From NCBI GenBank assembly GCA_913052045.1, contig CAJXDJ010000035.1, positions 1-7,977 on the forward strand: 7,977 nt of DNA. Direction: 5' to 3'. The notes under the pieces were generated by a model. That model was not told where the DNA came from. It saw only the letters and a program-made list of their open reading frames with translations, and did not search any database. Shown piece by piece: positions 6,460 to 7,977 of the stretch. Every line of letters starts with the position of its first letter. Positions within the stretch are counted from its first letter, which is position 1. This DNA is from an uncultured Dehalococcoidia bacterium. Lineage in GTDB: Bacteria; Chloroflexota; Dehalococcoidia; Lucifugimonadales; GCA-2712585. The position numbers and the translations under genes were made by a program.

Positions 6460-7122
6460 ATGCCACCAAATAGGATTACGGACACTTCCCCAGGCGATAA
6501 GGTTTTTCCGCAATTCGCGGGCTTGTATGAATTAGTAGCATCAGAAGTCACAGGTCTATCTGATGCCCACCTGGTATGGTCATCATCCGCATGGGAATGG
6601 TCGAAATGGAGCATCAAACAACAAGTAAGTCACATGGCTTCATTTCTGTCAGGGTGGCTTATTAGGCGTTGGGGAAGTCAACTATTTCCTGACGGTTTGC
6701 AAGATTTGGGACGCCTTGCAGACTATAAAAAATCCTCCAAAGGGTGGTGGCTAGACGAAGAACTTTATCCCAACCTTTCGGATCTCCTACAAAAACTACA
6801 GGATGGCTTAAATCTGGCACAACAAATCTTGTCGAAAGAAACCCTGGGATCGCTCAGATCGAAAGAAGAGCCTCGCCCTGATACTCCTCCTCATTGGGCC
6901 TGGTTTGCAGATGCCCATCCAACAGGAATTCGATGGCACGAATCTCTCCCTAATTTCACGTATATAAGCCTAGAGGCAACCTTCCGTCATCTCTACTTCG
7001 AAGTGATCACTCATCTCTACAATATCCAACGTATAAAGAAAGCGCAGGAACTAGATACCGTCGTTATTGTTCCAATGGAGGGATATCTAGCTTTACCCAA
7101 CTGGGATAGAAGTGAACCTTAA
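6460..7122 (+). CDS. DinB-like four-helix-bundle protein
   Basis: This 220-residue protein of the DinB/YfiT-like superfamily is a metal-binding helical bundle used by diverse thiol-dependent transferases and stress proteins; the substrate here is unknown. The recognisable core is WEWSKWSIKQQVSHMASFL (45-63), matching the family's W-S-...-H-..-A pattern with His58 as a probable metal ligand. A C-terminal helix, LEATFRHLYFEVITHLYNIQ (171-190), offers His177, Glu181 and His185 in place of the common HxxxH pair. The middle is tryptophan-rich. The gene starts 17 bases after gyrB with no clear ribosome binding site, so it is probably cotranscribed with gyrB, although a functional link is not evident. 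Its last four bases overlap the convergent pyrE stop. DinB membership is likely, but no specific function should be assigned. Confidence 0.7.
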   Translation: MPPNRITDTSPGDKVFPQFAGLYELVASEVTGLSDAHLVWSSSAWEWSKWSIKQQVSHMASFLSGWLIRRWGSQLFPDGLQDLGRLADYKKSSKGWWLDEELYPNLSDLLQKLQDGLNLAQQILSKETLGSLRSKEEPRPDTPPHWAWFADAHPTGIRWHESLPNFTYISLEATFRHLYFEVITHLYNIQRIKKAQELDTVVIVPMEGYLALPNWDRSEP

Positions 7123-7700
7123 GCGCAGGGCGCCACTATCTTAATGCCACCATCACTAGTTGTCTCTAATAGTGCCTCGAAATGATACCCTCTCTGAGCA
7201 AACAGTTCACGCCCACTGCCATCACGATCTAGAATTACGGATATCTTTTCTACGGTACAACCAATGTCTTCTACCGCTTTAATAGCCATAAGTAACGAAC
7301 CACCAGTCGTACACGTATCATCCACGATAGCCACTGGGGATTTCCCTATAAGTGGCCCTTCAATTAGTTTTTGTGTCCCGTGTCCTTTAGACTCTTTCCG
7401 GACTATAAAACCAGATATTGGTCTCCCTTCAATATAACTAGTTAATGCAACCGCCGTTACAATGGGATCAGCAGCAAGAGTAGGTCCCCCAACAGCTACC
7501 ACATTTGTATTGTGGAGAAGCCTATAAAATGCCTTTCCGGCAAGCATTGCCCCTTCAGGATCTAGAGTAAGCCGGCGGCCGTCAAAATAGTATTTGCTCT
7601 TAATCCCAGAAGAGAGGGTAAAGTCTCCTCGTAGAAGGGCTCCTCTTTCCTCTGCCAGTTCCAACATTCTACTTGCGATATCTCTTAAGCTATCACTCAT
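7119..7700 (-). CDS. pyrE: Orotate phosphoribosyltransferase
   Basis: PyrE converts orotate and PRPP to OMP, the fifth step of de novo pyrimidine synthesis, in the cytoplasm. The 193-residue length is normal for a stand-alone bacterial enzyme. Visible signatures are FTLSSGIKSKYYFDGRR (27-43, orotate/PRPP contact region), GGPTLAADPI (71-80), the catalytic loop VRKESKGHGTQKLIEG (100-115) with Arg101, Lys102, Lys105 and His107, and the PRPP motif VAIVDDTCTTGGS (123-135). All active-site elements are present. The Met at 7700 fits the family N-terminus; a second Met (residue 12) is less likely. AGAGG at 7720-7716 lies about 15 bases upstream, too far to be an ideal ribosome binding site. The gene converges on the DinB-like gene with a shared TTAA. 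No other pyrimidine genes are in the window. Confidence 0.96.
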   Translation of the reverse strand: MSDSLRDIASRMLELAEERGALLRGDFTLSSGIKSKYYFDGRRLTLDPEGAMLAGKAFYRLLHNTNVVAVGGPTLAADPIVTAVALTSYIEGRPISGFIVRKESKGHGTQKLIEGPLIGKSPVAIVDDTCTTGGSLLMAIKAVEDIGCTVEKISVILDRDGSGRELFAQRGYHFEALLETTSDGGIKIVAPCA

Positions 7701-7703
7701 CTA

Positions 7704-7733
7704 TATATAGTCTTGCCTCTACTATGTATTCAA
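7704..7733 (-). promoter_or_regulatory. Weak promoter candidate for pyrE
   Basis: On the minus strand TTGAAT (7733-7728) and TATATA (7709-7704) are separated by 18 bases. The start point would fall at or just inside the ATG at 7700, implying a leaderless message, or else the true translation start is slightly downstream. The surrounding AT-richness makes a chance match plausible. Confidence 0.25.
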
Positions 7734-7766
7734 TTACTTTGATAAATACGGGGCTATTCAGGTTAT

Positions 7767-7976
7767 TTATTTCTTCTTAGAGAGCTCGATAGTTTTCAAT
7801 AGTAGGTTCAATAGGTTCTTCACCTTCCAAATCATACTTAGTCTTTTTCTTAGTTTTCTATTTTGGTGTTTCTCTAAAAACCTTCCTCTTCTTAATCTAT
7901 TTAGTATTTTATGCCATTTTCCTGGAAATTCTGCATCTTGATAAGTTTTCCAAACTGATTTTTTCCATTTGGCTTG
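7767..7976 (-). other. Edge-truncated open frame in AT-rich tail, unrecognised
   Basis: A 69-codon minus-strand frame without a stop enters from the right edge and ends in TAA at 7769-7767. The product is very basic and rich in Lys, Arg and Trp, with segments such as VWKTYQDAEFPGKWHKIL; I recognise no family. From about 7857 to 7777 another minus-strand frame gives an acidic, coding-like reading (YDLEGEEPIEPTIENYRAL, then TAA). One gene with a single-base shift near the A-run at 7848-7844 is therefore possible. Base composition here (about 32% GC) differs sharply from the rest of the window. It may be a genuine partial gene, a foreign or misassembled end, or plain non-coding DNA. Confidence 0.3.
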
Positions 7977-7977
7977 A

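Noticed and set aside
1..7977. CRISPR array, tRNA/rRNA, transposase, toxin-antitoxin or phage-defence system
   Set aside because: No repeat-spacer periodicity, RNA-gene signature, transposase motif or defence-type gene pair was seen on either strand; the content is housekeeping.

Overview
This 7,977-base window looks like part of a bacterial genome, or a metagenome-assembled contig, with mid-40s %GC over most of its length by eye. The gene set is housekeeping: replicative helicase, DnaD-like protein, helicase loader, gyrase B and two nucleotide-salvage or synthesis phosphoribosyltransferases. The DnaD-domain protein style, the loader with an N-terminal zinc cluster, and the DinB-like and ketopantoate-reductase-like genes suggest a Chloroflexota relative, possibly marine SAR202 or Dehalococcoidia-like. 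This is inferred from protein style only and needs a gyrB phylogeny.

Layout. Bases 1-2325 (+) form a tight replication-restart/primosome unit: a DnaB-type helicase C-terminal half, a DnaD-domain protein (4-nt ATGA overlap) and a DnaC/DnaI-type loader (98-nt overlap). The helicase is not normal. Its first ~56 residues are a membrane anchor plus the start of an ankyrin-type repeat, fused in frame at the point where the P-loop half of the helicase should be. Base 2365 to 2877 (-) is adenine phosphoribosyltransferase (apt), convergent with the loader. A divergent gap of 123 bases holds an apt promoter candidate, a long imperfect hairpin and an 8-base direct repeat. A 75-codon crotonase (enoyl-CoA hydratase) remnant (3001-3228, +) abuts a ketopantoate-reductase-family gene (3229-4287, +) with no spacer. 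A 214-base AT-rich gap carries an extended -10 promoter for a full-length gyrB (4502-6442, +), which is followed after 17 bases by a DinB-like four-helix-bundle gene (6460-7122, +). Orotate phosphoribosyltransferase (pyrE, 7119-7700, -) converges on it with a 4-base overlap. The last ~240 bases are much more AT-rich (about 32% GC by hand count) and contain an edge-truncated, possibly frameshifted minus-strand reading frame.

How the genes fit. DnaB, the DnaD-like protein and the loader would act together to load the replicative helicase, and GyrB supplies the ATPase subunit that removes supercoils ahead of the fork. Apt and PyrE both use PRPP, to make AMP and OMP respectively.

No CRISPR array, tRNA, rRNA, transposase or defence system was found. 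The most notable signals are the chimeric helicase at the left end, the compositionally distinct right end (both may be assembly joins), the decayed crotonase and the hairpin between apt and the crotonase remnant.
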